A stretch of 64,000 nucleotides of DNA. It comes from Faecalicatena fissicatena. GTDB lineage: Bacteria > Bacillota > Clostridia > Lachnospirales > Lachnospiraceae. Below the pieces are notes generated by a model that did not search any database, was not told where the DNA came from, and saw nothing but the letters and a program-made list of their open reading frames with translations. Position numbers and translations under genes: made by a program. Every line of letters starts with the position of its first letter. Position 1 is the stretch's first letter. Positions 25,029 to 34,272 of the stretch are shown here, one piece after another. The stretch lies in contig LDAQ01000080.1 in assembly GCA_001028025.1 (NCBI GenBank), positions 27,957-91,956 on the forward strand, read 5' to 3'.

Positions 25029-26333
25029 CTATTCGCCAAAACTCGGCTGTCTCAGATCATCAATCCCTTTTAGTACATCCTCTCCCTTGGAGTTGCCCAG
25101 GAACATTCCCTGCATTAAGTTTCCAACCTGAGCGCTGTCCCAGTACAAAACACCATCTTCTGCTGTAAATCCGCTGCCTGATGCATTATCCATAACATCT
25201 CCGTATGCAGCCGGAACATTTCCCTCAATATCAGTAAATGAACATGGGCCCAGATCTTTACGTGCGTCATAATATGCGGTCAGATTCTCAGGCTGTGATA
25301 AGAAGTCAAAGTAATCCATAACTGCATCGGCTACTTTTGTGTCCTTATTTACACAGCGGCCGATTCCACCTGCAGATACTCCGAATTCCTTGTTATCATT
25401 TAATGGAATCGGGAACATTCCCCATGATTCCTGTGTCAGTTCCGGATTCACGGCCTCTACCTCTGCCGGGAATGTGGTATATACAACACCCATTGCATAC
25501 TCTTCGGATGCCATCTTAGCCACCATATCTTCCCATGTATTCGCCATAAAGTCCTTACCAAAATAGCCGGCCTTCTCAAGCTCTACCATCTGATCCAGCG
25601 CTTTTGACAGCCCCTCTTTTCCTGCAAAGACTTCGCTGTTATCATTCAGGCTGTCATAAAAACCTGCATTTTCGGCCTCTTCCTGCGTTGTCAGCTCGCT
25701 GAGCCATGTGCCCAGATGCCACTGCGCCGCACCAGGTTCATAGATCGGAGTTTTTCCGGCTGCAAGAACCTTATCGCATGCTGTTTTAAAACTTGCAAAA
25801 TCCTTCGGAACCTCTGTAATCCCTGCTTCTTCGAAAATGGCCTTATTATATAATATTCCCCAGCCATCCACACTCCATGTCTGGAACTGCACTACCTTGC
25901 CGTCGTTGGATACACCTTCTTTTGCCCAGTCGGTATATCGTCCCACCCATTCCTGATCTGACAGATCCATCATATGTTTTTCCGGCTGATACTTGTTAAT
26001 TGTTACTCCTGAACGTATGTAAAAGATATCTGCACCTTCCCCTACTGACAGCTTAGAGTTCAGTACATTCTCATACTGGTCATCCGGGCTCACCTGCCAC
26101 TCAATGGTATTGCCGGACTCTTCCTCATACTTTGCCGCCAGTTCCTTGTCAATATCTTTTACCCATCCTGCCGAAGCCGCAATTGTGATGGTGGATCCGC
26201 CTTTAGATGCTGTTGCATCCTCTTTCTTGTCTGCTGAATCAGAACCGGAATTTCCGCATCCTGCGACCAGTGTCATCATCATTGCTGCTGTAGCTGCCAT
26301 TGCAGTCATTTTTACCAACTTTTTGTTTCTCAT
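25029..26333 (-). CDS. Sugar-binding lipoprotein of the CUT1 transporter
   Basis: This extracellular solute-binding protein (SBP_bac_1 family) has 434 residues. The lipoprotein signal ends LVAGC with Cys26 as the lipidated residue, followed by a Ser/Asp/Lys-rich linker. The mature part has the family features near ADIFYIRSG and the C-terminal hinge region. It is the first gene of the glycan operon, with AAAGGAGGAAGG before the ATG, and captures the oligosaccharide for the two permeases that follow. Transcription is probably switched on by the divergent two-component system. Confidence 0.93.
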   Translation of the reverse strand: MRNKKLVKMTAMAATAAMMMTLVAGCGNSGSDSADKKEDATASKGGSTITIAASAGWVKDIDKELAAKYEEESGNTIEWQVSPDDQYENVLNSKLSVGEGADIFYIRSGVTINKYQPEKHMMDLSDQEWVGRYTDWAKEGVSNDGKVVQFQTWSVDGWGILYNKAIFEEAGITEVPKDFASFKTACDKVLAAGKTPIYEPGAAQWHLGTWLSELTTQEEAENAGFYDSLNDNSEVFAGKEGLSKALDQMVELEKAGYFGKDFMANTWEDMVAKMASEEYAMGVVYTTFPAEVEAVNPELTQESWGMFPIPLNDNKEFGVSAGGIGRCVNKDTKVADAVMDYFDFLSQPENLTAYYDARKDLGPCSFTDIEGNVPAAYGDVMDNASGSGFTAEDGVLYWDSAQVGNLMQGMFLGNSKGEDVLKGIDDLRQPSFGE

Positions 26334-26369
26334 GTCCTTCCTCCTTTTTCCTTCGAACCTTATAATGCT

Positions 26370-26375
26370 ATTATA
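26370..26375 (-). promoter_or_regulatory. -10 element of the glycan operon promoter
   Basis: TATAAT on the minus strand lies about 37 bp before the binding-protein start codon. There is no good -35 at 16-18 bases (the sequence there reads about TAAAGA), which fits a promoter that needs an activator such as the divergent AraC-type response regulator. Confidence 0.55.
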
Positions 26376-26450
26376 TCCTCTTTTACAAATAAATCTTTAG
26401 AAAAAATCCACCTGTTCCTGTGCACATTTTGTACCACCTGTCCGGGTCTA

Positions 26451-26479
26451 TTGATTTTTCCCCTGCTTTCCTCTATAAT
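26451..26479 (+). promoter_or_regulatory. Sigma-A promoter of the sensor kinase/regulator pair
   Basis: TTGATT (26451-26456) and TATAAT (26474-26479) are separated by exactly 17 bases and lie about 37 bp before the kinase start codon. The promoter is divergent from the glycan operon, and the 180-bp gap is shared. Confidence 0.75.
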
Positions 26480-26515
26480 TTTTATAAATAATAATTGTGA
26501 AACGAGGTGCGATAT

Positions 26516-28342
26516 ATGAAGTCTCTCCACTCCAAACTGTTTTTCAGATACGCCGCATTAATTTTTCCAATTATTATTATTTTTATGATTTTACTCTATA
26601 TTATCTTAGGCAATACGCTCCAGAAGAATGCAACCAGCGAGCTCCAGGCCGACTGTGATAATATCTCTACACTTCTGGATACACAGATGGAACAGATTGA
26701 TGAGCTTTCCAAGCGTATTGTCAGCTCTGACCCACTGCAGTCCGCTCTTGTCCGGGATTTATATTCCCATGATGTTGCCGCATATAATAATAAGCTGGCC
26801 TTTTCCACCACACTATTCGATATTATTAAACTGTCTTTTAACCATATGAGCCTCAATATTGCAGATATCAAGGGACATTATATTTATGTAGGCAATAACA
26901 GTAATTTTTCTATCCAGGATCCGGAAACCTTTTATGAGGTCTCCTGGTTTCGCCCTGCGCTTACGGCCTATGGCAAGAAACTAATCCTGCCGCCGCATAT
27001 TCCTGAATTAAACAAATCCGAAACTCCGGTTGTCTCTCTCTGCCGTGCATTTGCCCCGGGTGATTCCATAGATGAAACTGCAGTTCTGGAACTGCAGCTT
27101 GAATATTCTTATTTAGATAAGAAGATAAAGAATGCGCTTCACAACCAAAAGGATATCAAACAAATCTATGTATATGACAGTGAAGGTAATCTGGTTTATC
27201 CCTATGAGGCCCTGCCTCCTCAAAACCTGAAGGATCGTATGCTGGAGCTCTCCCGCACACCGGAATTCGAGTCCCAGACCTCGATTTACAAAACCCGGGA
27301 TGACTCTTCCACTCTTTTTGCATGCCATGCCTCTTCTTTCACTAACTGGACGGTATTCGTCACTGCAGCAGAATCAAAGATATTTGCCCCGTTCTATCAG
27401 TTTCGGACGCTTCTGGTCACAAGCTCTTTCTTATTGCTGATTTTGCTGTTGTTTCTGACCTGGCAGATCGCAGACAAACTGACCATTCCACTGAAAAAGC
27501 TGGAACAGACAGCGCATGCCCTGACCTTTGACAACCTGAGTTCATATGAACTGCCGGATTTTAAAAGCAATTTCAAAGAGCTGGATTCGCTGTACCGCTC
27601 CTTTGGACAGATGCAGCAGAACCTGCAGGATTCACTGCAGGATGCCATATCGGCACATACCATGGCAGCGGATGCCAAAATGCTGGCCCTGCAGTCCCAG
27701 ATGAATCCACATTTTCTATATAATACGCTGGCTTCCATCAGTATCCTGGCCGAAGATGGTGAGAATGAGCAGGCCGTTGAAATGTGCAACTCCCTTTCGG
27801 TGCTTCTGCGTTATATGTCTTCCAGTTCCTCTATGGATGTAGCGCTCTGGCAGGAAATAGAACATCTTCATTCTTATATTTATCTGATTAAGGTAAAATA
27901 TGGTGAAAGGATCCAGTTTCATATTGATATTGAAGATTCCCTTTCCACGCTCAAGGTTCCCCGGCTGCTTATCCAGCCATTGGTTGAAAATTGTATCAAA
28001 TACGCGCTGAATGTGGATCCCCCCTGGATGATACATATTAGCGGATATATTCAGGATTCCTGCTGGATCATACAGGTAAAGGATAATGGTTCCGGATTTC
28101 CGGCAGACTTTTTGAAGTCATTTTATGGAAAGGTTTCTGAAATCGACTGGAAAAAGCCGCTTCCCGAGCTTTCCATTAATGGCATGGGAATTCTGAATCT
28201 TTATATGAGACTGTTTTTAACATATAAACAGAACATCATTTTCAGTTTAGACAACCTTCCGGGGAAAGGAGCCTGTGTTACCATCGGCGGCCCACTGTCC
28301 GAAGATATAGGAGATAAGGATGATGAAAAATTACAAGATTAA
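26516..28342 (+). CDS. Sensor histidine kinase, YesM/LytS type
   Basis: The protein of about 608 residues has a membrane helix at the N-terminus, an extracellular sensor of about 260 residues (Cache-like), a second helix near residue 300 and a HAMP domain. A His_kinase domain with QMNPHFLYN (His399) and a C-terminal HATPase with QPLVENCIKYAL follow. This class senses extracellular sugars or transporter state and phosphorylates a YesN-type regulator. The ATG at 26516 has GAGGTG before it; a GTG three codons upstream is less likely. It overlaps the regulator gene by 23 bp. Confidence 0.92.
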   Translation: MKSLHSKLFFRYAALIFPIIIIFMILLYIILGNTLQKNATSELQADCDNISTLLDTQMEQIDELSKRIVSSDPLQSALVRDLYSHDVAAYNNKLAFSTTLFDIIKLSFNHMSLNIADIKGHYIYVGNNSNFSIQDPETFYEVSWFRPALTAYGKKLILPPHIPELNKSETPVVSLCRAFAPGDSIDETAVLELQLEYSYLDKKIKNALHNQKDIKQIYVYDSEGNLVYPYEALPPQNLKDRMLELSRTPEFESQTSIYKTRDDSSTLFACHASSFTNWTVFVTAAESKIFAPFYQFRTLLVTSSFLLLILLLFLTWQIADKLTIPLKKLEQTAHALTFDNLSSYELPDFKSNFKELDSLYRSFGQMQQNLQDSLQDAISAHTMAADAKMLALQSQMNPHFLYNTLASISILAEDGENEQAVEMCNSLSVLLRYMSSSSSMDVALWQEIEHLHSYIYLIKVKYGERIQFHIDIEDSLSTLKVPRLLIQPLVENCIKYALNVDPPWMIHISGYIQDSCWIIQVKDNGSGFPADFLKSFYGKVSEIDWKKPLPELSINGMGILNLYMRLFLTYKQNIIFSLDNLPGKGACVTIGGPLSEDIGDKDDEKLQD

Positions 28343-29876
28343 AGTTTTAGTTGTTGAGGATGAAAATCTGCTGTTAAAAAATATCCAAAAAAAGATAACT
28401 GCAGTATCCCCTGATTTCCAGATTATTGGAGAGGCTTACAATGGAAAAGAGGCACTGGAGATCATCCGGAACATCCCGCCCGACATTGTTTTTACGGATA
28501 TAAAAATGCCGATCATGGACGGTTTGGAGCTTGCCAGAATTCTGTATGAAGATTATCCCGATATTTCAACGGTTATCGTCAGCGGTTACGATGATTTTGA
28601 ATACGCCCGCACCGTACTGACCTACCGCGTAAAGGATTATCTGCTGAAACCCGTACAGCCCGAACAGCTGAAAAGTATTCTGTTTTCGCTCAGAGATACT
28701 ATCACAGATAAAAAGAAAGCAGATGTCTGCAGCGCATTACGGCGCCAGCTTAATGCCGAATCACTCCCTCCGTCTTCCGATAAAATAAACGGCATACTGG
28801 ACCATGCTGACCTTTCTTTATTTTTATTCTGCCTTGATAACCTGAAATTACGAACTCAGATACAGGGACATATTTCTGATGCCGGCATATATTCCGATAT
28901 GTGGGCTTCACGGTATGATTTTTCATGGGACTTACTGTTTAAAGAGGCTGATTTTACAGTGTCGGATTTTTGGATATTTCCTTATGATTCAGAAAATATA
29001 TTTTTACTGGTTACCGAAGGGCTGTCTGCCGCACCCGAGTCAGCAGCGCCGCTGATTTTCAGGAACCTGCAGCACCGCTTTCCTTCCTCTTTCATAAACC
29101 TTGTTTATGACAAACATACAACCAAATTCCCACACCTGCAGGATTCGCTCCGGGCATTACAGAACCGGCTGATCTCCTCGCTTGTCATCGGTAAGGCTTC
29201 CTTAATTGCACTGCAGGCAGCGGAGCCCGTTCTTCCTCCTGCCATTCTCTCGAAAAATTCTGTCAGTTATTTTCATACAATGACAGCATCCAATAATAAT
29301 GCGGGATTCAAAACTGCCCTTCTGCAGTTGTTCGGAGAATGGAAGGAGAATACATATCCCCAGATCTGGGTGCATAAAGTACTGATGCAGTTATTAAGCC
29401 TGCTGCAGCAGGATCTGTATATTTCAGATGAAGATTATGAAAAAATGTATAGACGCGTCTTTGAAATTCTCGAAGCCCAGAACGATCTGATCTCCTCCGG
29501 AGAGAAGATTGCAGCAGAACTTACCCACTGGATTTCGTTAACCTCCGCGATTCCTACTGATATAGAGATTACGATAGATGAACTGGATACATTTATCCGG
29601 CTCCATTACCGGGAGAATCTTAGTTTAACCGATCTGGCAGATAAATATCATTTTAACCACTCCTATCTGACCAGAATATTTAAAAAGCAGAAGGGACAGT
29701 CCCCTTTGAAATTAATCAATTCTCTGAGGATCGAAGATGCAAAAGAGCTTCTATTAAATCCGGAGCTTTCAGTCCGGGAAATCAGTGAAATGCTCGGATT
29801 TTCTGATCAGCATTATTTCAGCCGGAGTTTCAAAAACTTCACAGGGCTGTCCCCCAATGAATACCGAAACATGTAA
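28320..29876 (+). CDS. AraC-type response regulator, YesN family
   Basis: The 518-residue regulator has an N-terminal receiver (phospho-acceptor Asp60 in VFTDIKMP, Lys110 in LLKP), a middle region of about 270 residues without a known fold, and two C-terminal AraC helix-turn-helix units ending in the signature FSDQHYFSRSFKNFTGLSPNEYR. It is the partner of the overlapping sensor kinase and most likely activates the divergent sugar transporter/glycosidase operon. A hairpin (29909-29951) separates it from the convergent creatininase-family operon. Confidence 0.92.
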   Translation: MMKNYKIKVLVVEDENLLLKNIQKKITAVSPDFQIIGEAYNGKEALEIIRNIPPDIVFTDIKMPIMDGLELARILYEDYPDISTVIVSGYDDFEYARTVLTYRVKDYLLKPVQPEQLKSILFSLRDTITDKKKADVCSALRRQLNAESLPPSSDKINGILDHADLSLFLFCLDNLKLRTQIQGHISDAGIYSDMWASRYDFSWDLLFKEADFTVSDFWIFPYDSENIFLLVTEGLSAAPESAAPLIFRNLQHRFPSSFINLVYDKHTTKFPHLQDSLRALQNRLISSLVIGKASLIALQAAEPVLPPAILSKNSVSYFHTMTASNNNAGFKTALLQLFGEWKENTYPQIWVHKVLMQLLSLLQQDLYISDEDYEKMYRRVFEILEAQNDLISSGEKIAAELTHWISLTSAIPTDIEITIDELDTFIRLHYRENLSLTDLADKYHFNHSYLTRIFKKQKGQSPLKLINSLRIEDAKELLLNPELSVREISEMLGFSDQHYFSRSFKNFTGLSPNEYRNM

Positions 29877-29908
29877 CAGAGCGGCCAAGGGCCCCCATTC
29901 CTCGATAA

Positions 29909-29951
29909 TGAAACAAGCACCGGAATGTCCTGCATTCCAGTGCTTGTTTCA
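29909..29951. terminator. Terminator-like hairpin between convergent operons
   Basis: tgaaacaagcac (29909-29920) pairs perfectly with 29940-29951, and ggaatg/cattcc extends the stem almost to the loop. It lies between the stop codons of the convergent YesN-type and creatininase-type genes and probably ends transcription from both sides, although T-runs are short. Confidence 0.7.
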
Positions 29952-29967
29952 ATGGACTTTCTTTGAT

Positions 29968-30729
29968 TTAGTAGGTCCACCCATTTTTATTCATTTCTTC
30001 AATCGCATCTGCCACAATTCCAACAAGGATATCCAGCATCTGGTTTCCTTTTTCGATGCTTGCTTTTGTCGGATCTCCCGTAGCTCCGGTCTCTGTAAGT
30101 TCTTTGATATCCCAGATGATGCCAGTTGTCTCGTTGATCTCTATTACCTTTTCCGGAACCTGACTCTTTGCATACTCCAGGTTGACCAGTTCGGGGCGCA
30201 CTGCCATCATGATAGATGTTTCGCCCTCGCCGCCGTGTCCCAGTCCGTTCCATACTTCGAAACGGTCGCCCATGACCGGGCCGACTTTTGTCCACCAGTC
30301 AGGCAGATACAGGAATTTGGCATCTTTGTGGCGGTTCTTTACGTTATGCGCCGCAATCTCAAGAGCCGGAATATTTCCATCGTGTCCGTTGAGTATATAG
30401 ATATGTTTGATTCCGTTGTTGATCAGACTCTCAAATATATCCTCTGCAATAGCGATTTCCGTATCATAGCGGAGCGTGATAGACATTGGATACTGATTAT
30501 AATGGATGGATGTTCCAAACGGAACACATGGAACTACAATGACATTATCCAGCTTTTCTGCCACTCTTTTCGCAACTTCCGTCGGTACAAAGTAGTCCGG
30601 CCCCAGACAGCAGTGCCAGCCATGGCTTTCGCAGGATCCGAAACAGGTGATTGCCGTTACCTGGTCTGCATCCTTGAGTAATTCCTGAACCTCCAGAGCG
30701 CTGAATTCATTTAAAAATACTTTTTTCAT
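29968..30729 (-). CDS. Creatininase-family amidohydrolase
   Basis: The 253-residue cytoplasmic metal enzyme has the family metal-ligand blocks: GSCESHG (Glu34, His36), PDYF (Asp45), NGHDGN (His115) and GHGGEGETS (His165, Glu168/170). The usual opening GSTEQHG reads GSCESHG, so it is not a typical creatininase. Relatives open cyclic amides or cleave linear amides with two divalent metals. It is the last gene of a GntR-led operon with an NCS1 permease, an asparaginase, a PLP dehydratase and a deacetylase-fold protein. A ring-opening or amide-cleaving step on a small nitrogen compound fits; the substrate is unknown. Confidence 0.85.
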   Translation of the reverse strand: MKKVFLNEFSALEVQELLKDADQVTAITCFGSCESHGWHCCLGPDYFVPTEVAKRVAEKLDNVIVVPCVPFGTSIHYNQYPMSITLRYDTEIAIAEDIFESLINNGIKHIYILNGHDGNIPALEIAAHNVKNRHKDAKFLYLPDWWTKVGPVMGDRFEVWNGLGHGGEGETSIMMAVRPELVNLEYAKSQVPEKVIEINETTGIIWDIKELTETGATGDPTKASIEKGNQMLDILVGIVADAIEEMNKNGWTY

Positions 30730-30767
30730 TGTAAAACCCCTTTCTTTTTTTGAATATTCTGATTCTA

Positions 30768-32186
30768 TTATAAAGTCTCCATTAACTTATCATCTACCTT
30801 CTTATCCGGTGTAAAGCGATAGATAATGTAGTATACAATCAGGGATACGATCATTGCGAACAGACCTGCAGGCAGGTTGTATGGCAGTGTAGTTACATAC
30901 TGGAAGATATATCCCAGCGCTGCGCCAACTATAAAGGAGACGATACCTGCCCAGCGCCATCTCGGCTGTTTGTGCAGCAGCTTATGGTCATACTTCTTAT
31001 GTCCGACCAGATAGTAGTCTGCCAGAATCGGCGCACACAGCGGCGGTGCCATTGCACCCAGTGTGTTAATAAAGTTTGCAAAGAAAATCTGATAAAATCC
31101 CATTGCACCTAAAATTGTTCCCAGAATACCGCAGATTGCAACCAATACTTTTCTGTTTGCCTTTACGCCTACCGCATCCAGAATCGGGCCTGTATACAGA
31201 GAGTTACAGTACAGCTCACTGTTATCTGTTGTCCACAGAGATGTGGTCCATGCGAATACACCGATAAATGCAAACACAACGTTCAGCCCCATCATCCATG
31301 CTACATAGTTATACTGCCCTACACTTACACTGCCAATGTAACCTACAATATTCAGCAGCGGATTGGTGAAGATGAAACAGGATGCCGCACACAGCCACAC
31401 TGCCTTCACACTCTTATTGAAGCGGAACATATCAACGCCCATAACCGCGCCGGCAATCCAACTTCCGACAACCGCTGTGATACCTGTTCCAAGCCCCAGG
31501 CCGCCGAGCTCATTTGCTTTATTCATGAAGCTTCCAAAGCCGCCGCCTTCTCTCATCATTCCCACGCCAACTACAATGGCCACTACCAAAATAATCGGGC
31601 ATGCAAATTTTGCAACTTTTTCGATCGCGCTGATCCCTTTTACCGCACTGTATGTAAATACAAGTCCCCATACTACAACCGCAATCAGCACTTCCAGCGT
31701 AATATCCGGAACCGCAGCATATCCCCAGGATGCCGGACTGAATATAATGATACCTGATGGGTTTCCAATCAGGCCGCCCCAGATATCTGCCACCATACCT
31801 ACGATACTGGAAAACCAGCCGAATGTCATGAGCGCCATCATTGCCATCGGAATAATAAATCCTTTACTTCCGTATGAATATCTGGAAATCAAAGCCAGAT
31901 TAAGTCCCGTCTTCTGCGCTGCTACCCCGAGCAGTGAGGTCATTACAAACAATGCTCCCATTCCCAGAATAATTGCCAGAATTGCTTCGCCCGGGTTCAG
32001 CCCCGGTGCCCCTCCGTATCCTGCCAGCGTACCGCCGACAAACAGACCTGTCGCTACATAGCCGAATCCAACCCATACCATGACCTGGCTGTAAGTGGAA
32101 CGGCGCTTTTTCATAGGAACGGCTTCCAGCATAAACTCTTCGTCAACTGTTTCCTCCGGTGTTATGTTTTTCTGTTGCTCCTGCAT
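30768..32186 (-). CDS. NCS1-family permease (cytosine/allantoin/hydantoin type)
   Basis: This 472-residue membrane protein has about twelve helices. It has the NCS1 features near the N-terminus (FGYVATGLFVGGTLAG) and in the middle (GSWIAGAVMGVDMFRF), and it is closest in feel to CodB-type cytosine permeases. The family imports nucleobases, hydantoins, allantoin and related ring compounds with Na+ or H+. It lies between the asparaginase and creatininase genes with gaps under 40 bp. The import of a cyclic nitrogen compound for the enzymes of this operon is the simplest reading. Confidence 0.9.
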   Translation of the reverse strand: MQEQQKNITPEETVDEEFMLEAVPMKKRRSTYSQVMVWVGFGYVATGLFVGGTLAGYGGAPGLNPGEAILAIILGMGALFVMTSLLGVAAQKTGLNLALISRYSYGSKGFIIPMAMMALMTFGWFSSIVGMVADIWGGLIGNPSGIIIFSPASWGYAAVPDITLEVLIAVVVWGLVFTYSAVKGISAIEKVAKFACPIILVVAIVVGVGMMREGGGFGSFMNKANELGGLGLGTGITAVVGSWIAGAVMGVDMFRFNKSVKAVWLCAASCFIFTNPLLNIVGYIGSVSVGQYNYVAWMMGLNVVFAFIGVFAWTTSLWTTDNSELYCNSLYTGPILDAVGVKANRKVLVAICGILGTILGAMGFYQIFFANFINTLGAMAPPLCAPILADYYLVGHKKYDHKLLHKQPRWRWAGIVSFIVGAALGYIFQYVTTLPYNLPAGLFAMIVSLIVYYIIYRFTPDKKVDDKLMETL

Positions 32187-32219
32187 AATAACCTCCTTAA
32201 ATTCACCCTCATTCCCGGG

Positions 32220-33230
32220 CTATTTTTCGTGTCCCAGCGTAACCTCGCCGGCATAATTTGTATTAAATATTTCCCTCACTTTGCTGCTTTCTTGTGTCTG
32301 GCCTAACGCCCACATCAGTTTCGTAACAATTGCTTCCGTTGTCATATCCCTGCCCTGTATCACCCCACAATCCAATAGTTTTCTCCCTACTTCGTACAGG
32401 GAAAAATCACTCTTCTCATATAAACACTGGCTCCTCGCAACTACAGAAATCCCACTGTTAATGAGCTTCTCCAGTTTAGGGACCAGGTTTCTTCTTTCAA
32501 AATGAGTCCCTCCGGCACCGAATGCCTCGATTATGATTCCCCGGTATTTCATCTCCAGCAGTCTGTCAAATATATCAGGATTGGTTCCGGGTATCAATTT
32601 CAGCAAAAATACATCGGGACATAGATTTTCTTTCAGGCAGAACGCTCTGCTATGTCTGCTGCTGATATCCAGTTTGTCATACAGGTGTACACCGTCCGCA
32701 TATACCTCACCCAGATACGGCGCCGAGATACTTTCGAATGCATTGAACCCCAGCGTCCGGACCTTTACGCCCCTGCAGCCATTGATGATCTTATCATCAA
32801 AAGCTATCATGACCCTTGGAATTCCCGCGTCCACCGCCGCAAATGCCGTCTGCAGATTTCGTTTTGCATCTGTAAACATCTGCTCTATGGGAATCTGTGC
32901 ACCGGTAAACACCACCGGTTTGTTCAGATTCTGAAGCATATAGCTCAGCGCGGAAGCCGTATAAGCCATGGTATCTGTTCCGTGGGTGATAATGATCCCG
33001 TCAAAATCCGGAAGCTTCTCTGCCACAATTCTTGCAATGTACTGCCATTCCTCCGGCTGAATATTGGAGCTGTCCAGGTTCAGGATGTCTTTACTTTCAA
33101 TCTGAAAATGCTGTTTTAATTCCGGCAGCATATCCAGGATGTCCCCGCATTTTATGTCCGGGGTAAGTCCCTGTTTTCCCTGTCTGGCCGCGATTGTACC
33201 GCCCGTGGTCAATAACAATACCTTCTTCAT
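32220..33230 (-). CDS. ansA: L-asparaginase, type I (cytoplasmic)
   Basis: This 336-residue protein has both asparaginase threonine motifs: TTGGTIA with nucleophile Thr12, and HGTDTMAY with Thr85-Asp86. It has no signal peptide, so it belongs to the cytoplasmic type I group. The reaction is asparagine to aspartate plus ammonia, but relatives act on other amides. I set the start at 33230, preceded by GAAAGGTG; a 26-codon upstream extension has no ribosome site. Its place after a PLP dehydratase and before an NCS1 permease suggests a role in a dedicated amide pathway rather than general asparagine use. Confidence 0.88.
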   Translation of the reverse strand: MKKVLLLTTGGTIAARQGKQGLTPDIKCGDILDMLPELKQHFQIESKDILNLDSSNIQPEEWQYIARIVAEKLPDFDGIIITHGTDTMAYTASALSYMLQNLNKPVVFTGAQIPIEQMFTDAKRNLQTAFAAVDAGIPRVMIAFDDKIINGCRGVKVRTLGFNAFESISAPYLGEVYADGVHLYDKLDISSRHSRAFCLKENLCPDVFLLKLIPGTNPDIFDRLLEMKYRGIIIEAFGAGGTHFERRNLVPKLEKLINSGISVVARSQCLYEKSDFSLYEVGRKLLDCGVIQGRDMTTEAIVTKLMWALGQTQESSKVREIFNTNYAGEVTLGHEK

Positions 33231-33270
33231 AGCCAAATTACACCTTTCCTGATATTCACGGGCCTGTGTT

Positions 33271-34248
33271 CTACGCAATCTCCAGTGCCTGCTGAAGCAT
33301 AGAAGCATCTATATTGCCGCCTGTTATAATAAAGCATATCTTTTTGCCCGGCCCCGTGTCAATCCTGCCGGCCATTGCCGCTGCAATACCCACACAGGAG
33401 GACGGCTCTGCAGTAATCTTGCCCAGGAGGGCAACTTCTTTCATCGCACGTGCGATATGGTCCTCATCGATCGTCAGAAGGTGGTCCACATTATCCCGGA
33501 TCAGCCGGTAATTAATCTCTTCCGCTTTACTCACCCGAAGACCGTCCGCAATGGTCTCTCCCATCTGTACCGTTACCGGATGCCCCACCCGCAGGCTTTC
33601 CGTAAATCTCGGAACCTGTTCCGGTTCCACTGCAGTCACGCAGACTCCGGAATCCAGCTGCTTCATGGCAAATGCCGCACCGGCTGTCAGGCTTCCCGCC
33701 CCGCAGGGTACCACAATCTCATCAAAACCACCGGACTGCTCCCATGCCTCCACGGCTGCAGTCCCATGTCCGGCAATGACATAAGGGTCCATATGGGAAT
33801 GTACCAGGCAGTACCCATATTCCCGGATCAATTCCTCACACTTTCGGTCCCGGTCCTCCCCGGTAAATCCACAGAGCACCACTTCCGCGCCATACCCTTT
33901 TGCTCCTGCAACCTTTGTCTGCGGTGCATTTTCCGGCATCACAATCACCGCTTTCGTTCCAAGCATTCTGGCCATATAACTCACCGCCTGGGCGTGGTTC
34001 CCACTGGATGCCGCGGTTACGCCTCTTCTTCTTTCCTCTTCCGTCATACAGAGCATCTTATTGGCAACGCCCCGGACTTTAAAAGAGCCCGTATGCTGTA
34101 GATTTTCCATCTTCAGCCAGATCTGTGCGCCTCCAAACAATTTCTCCAGTCCTTCTGCCCGGATCAGCGGCGTAACTCTTGCATAATCCTGTATCCGTCT
34201 TTTCGCCATCATTACATCTGCTATCTGCAGATTTCCTGCAGAATCCAT
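33271..34248 (-). CDS. PLP-dependent threonine/serine dehydratase-like enzyme
   Basis: The 325-residue fold-type II PLP enzyme has the Schiff-base Lys57 in GSFKVRG, the SSGNHAQ phosphate-side loop and the glycine-rich PCGAGSLTAG stretch. It has no ACT domain, which matches catabolic threonine dehydratase, serine racemase or hydroxyaspartate dehydratase types. It removes water and ammonia from a beta-hydroxy amino acid to yield a 2-oxoacid. In this operon it could process an amino acid released by the amidohydrolases upstream of it in the pathway. The start has GGAGGGAATT before it. Confidence 0.88.
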   Translation of the reverse strand: MDSAGNLQIADVMMAKRRIQDYARVTPLIRAEGLEKLFGGAQIWLKMENLQHTGSFKVRGVANKMLCMTEEERRRGVTAASSGNHAQAVSYMARMLGTKAVIVMPENAPQTKVAGAKGYGAEVVLCGFTGEDRDRKCEELIREYGYCLVHSHMDPYVIAGHGTAAVEAWEQSGGFDEIVVPCGAGSLTAGAAFAMKQLDSGVCVTAVEPEQVPRFTESLRVGHPVTVQMGETIADGLRVSKAEEINYRLIRDNVDHLLTIDEDHIARAMKEVALLGKITAEPSSCVGIAAAMAGRIDTGPGKKICFIITGGNIDASMLQQALEIA

Positions 34249-34272
34249 AAAATTCCCTCCTCTCTCCTGCCT

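Noticed and set aside
31363..32061. 232-codon plus-strand open frame opposite the NCS1 permease
   Set aside because: Antisense shadow of a well-conserved permease; composition rich in Pro/Thr/Ser as expected from reverse reading of membrane helices.
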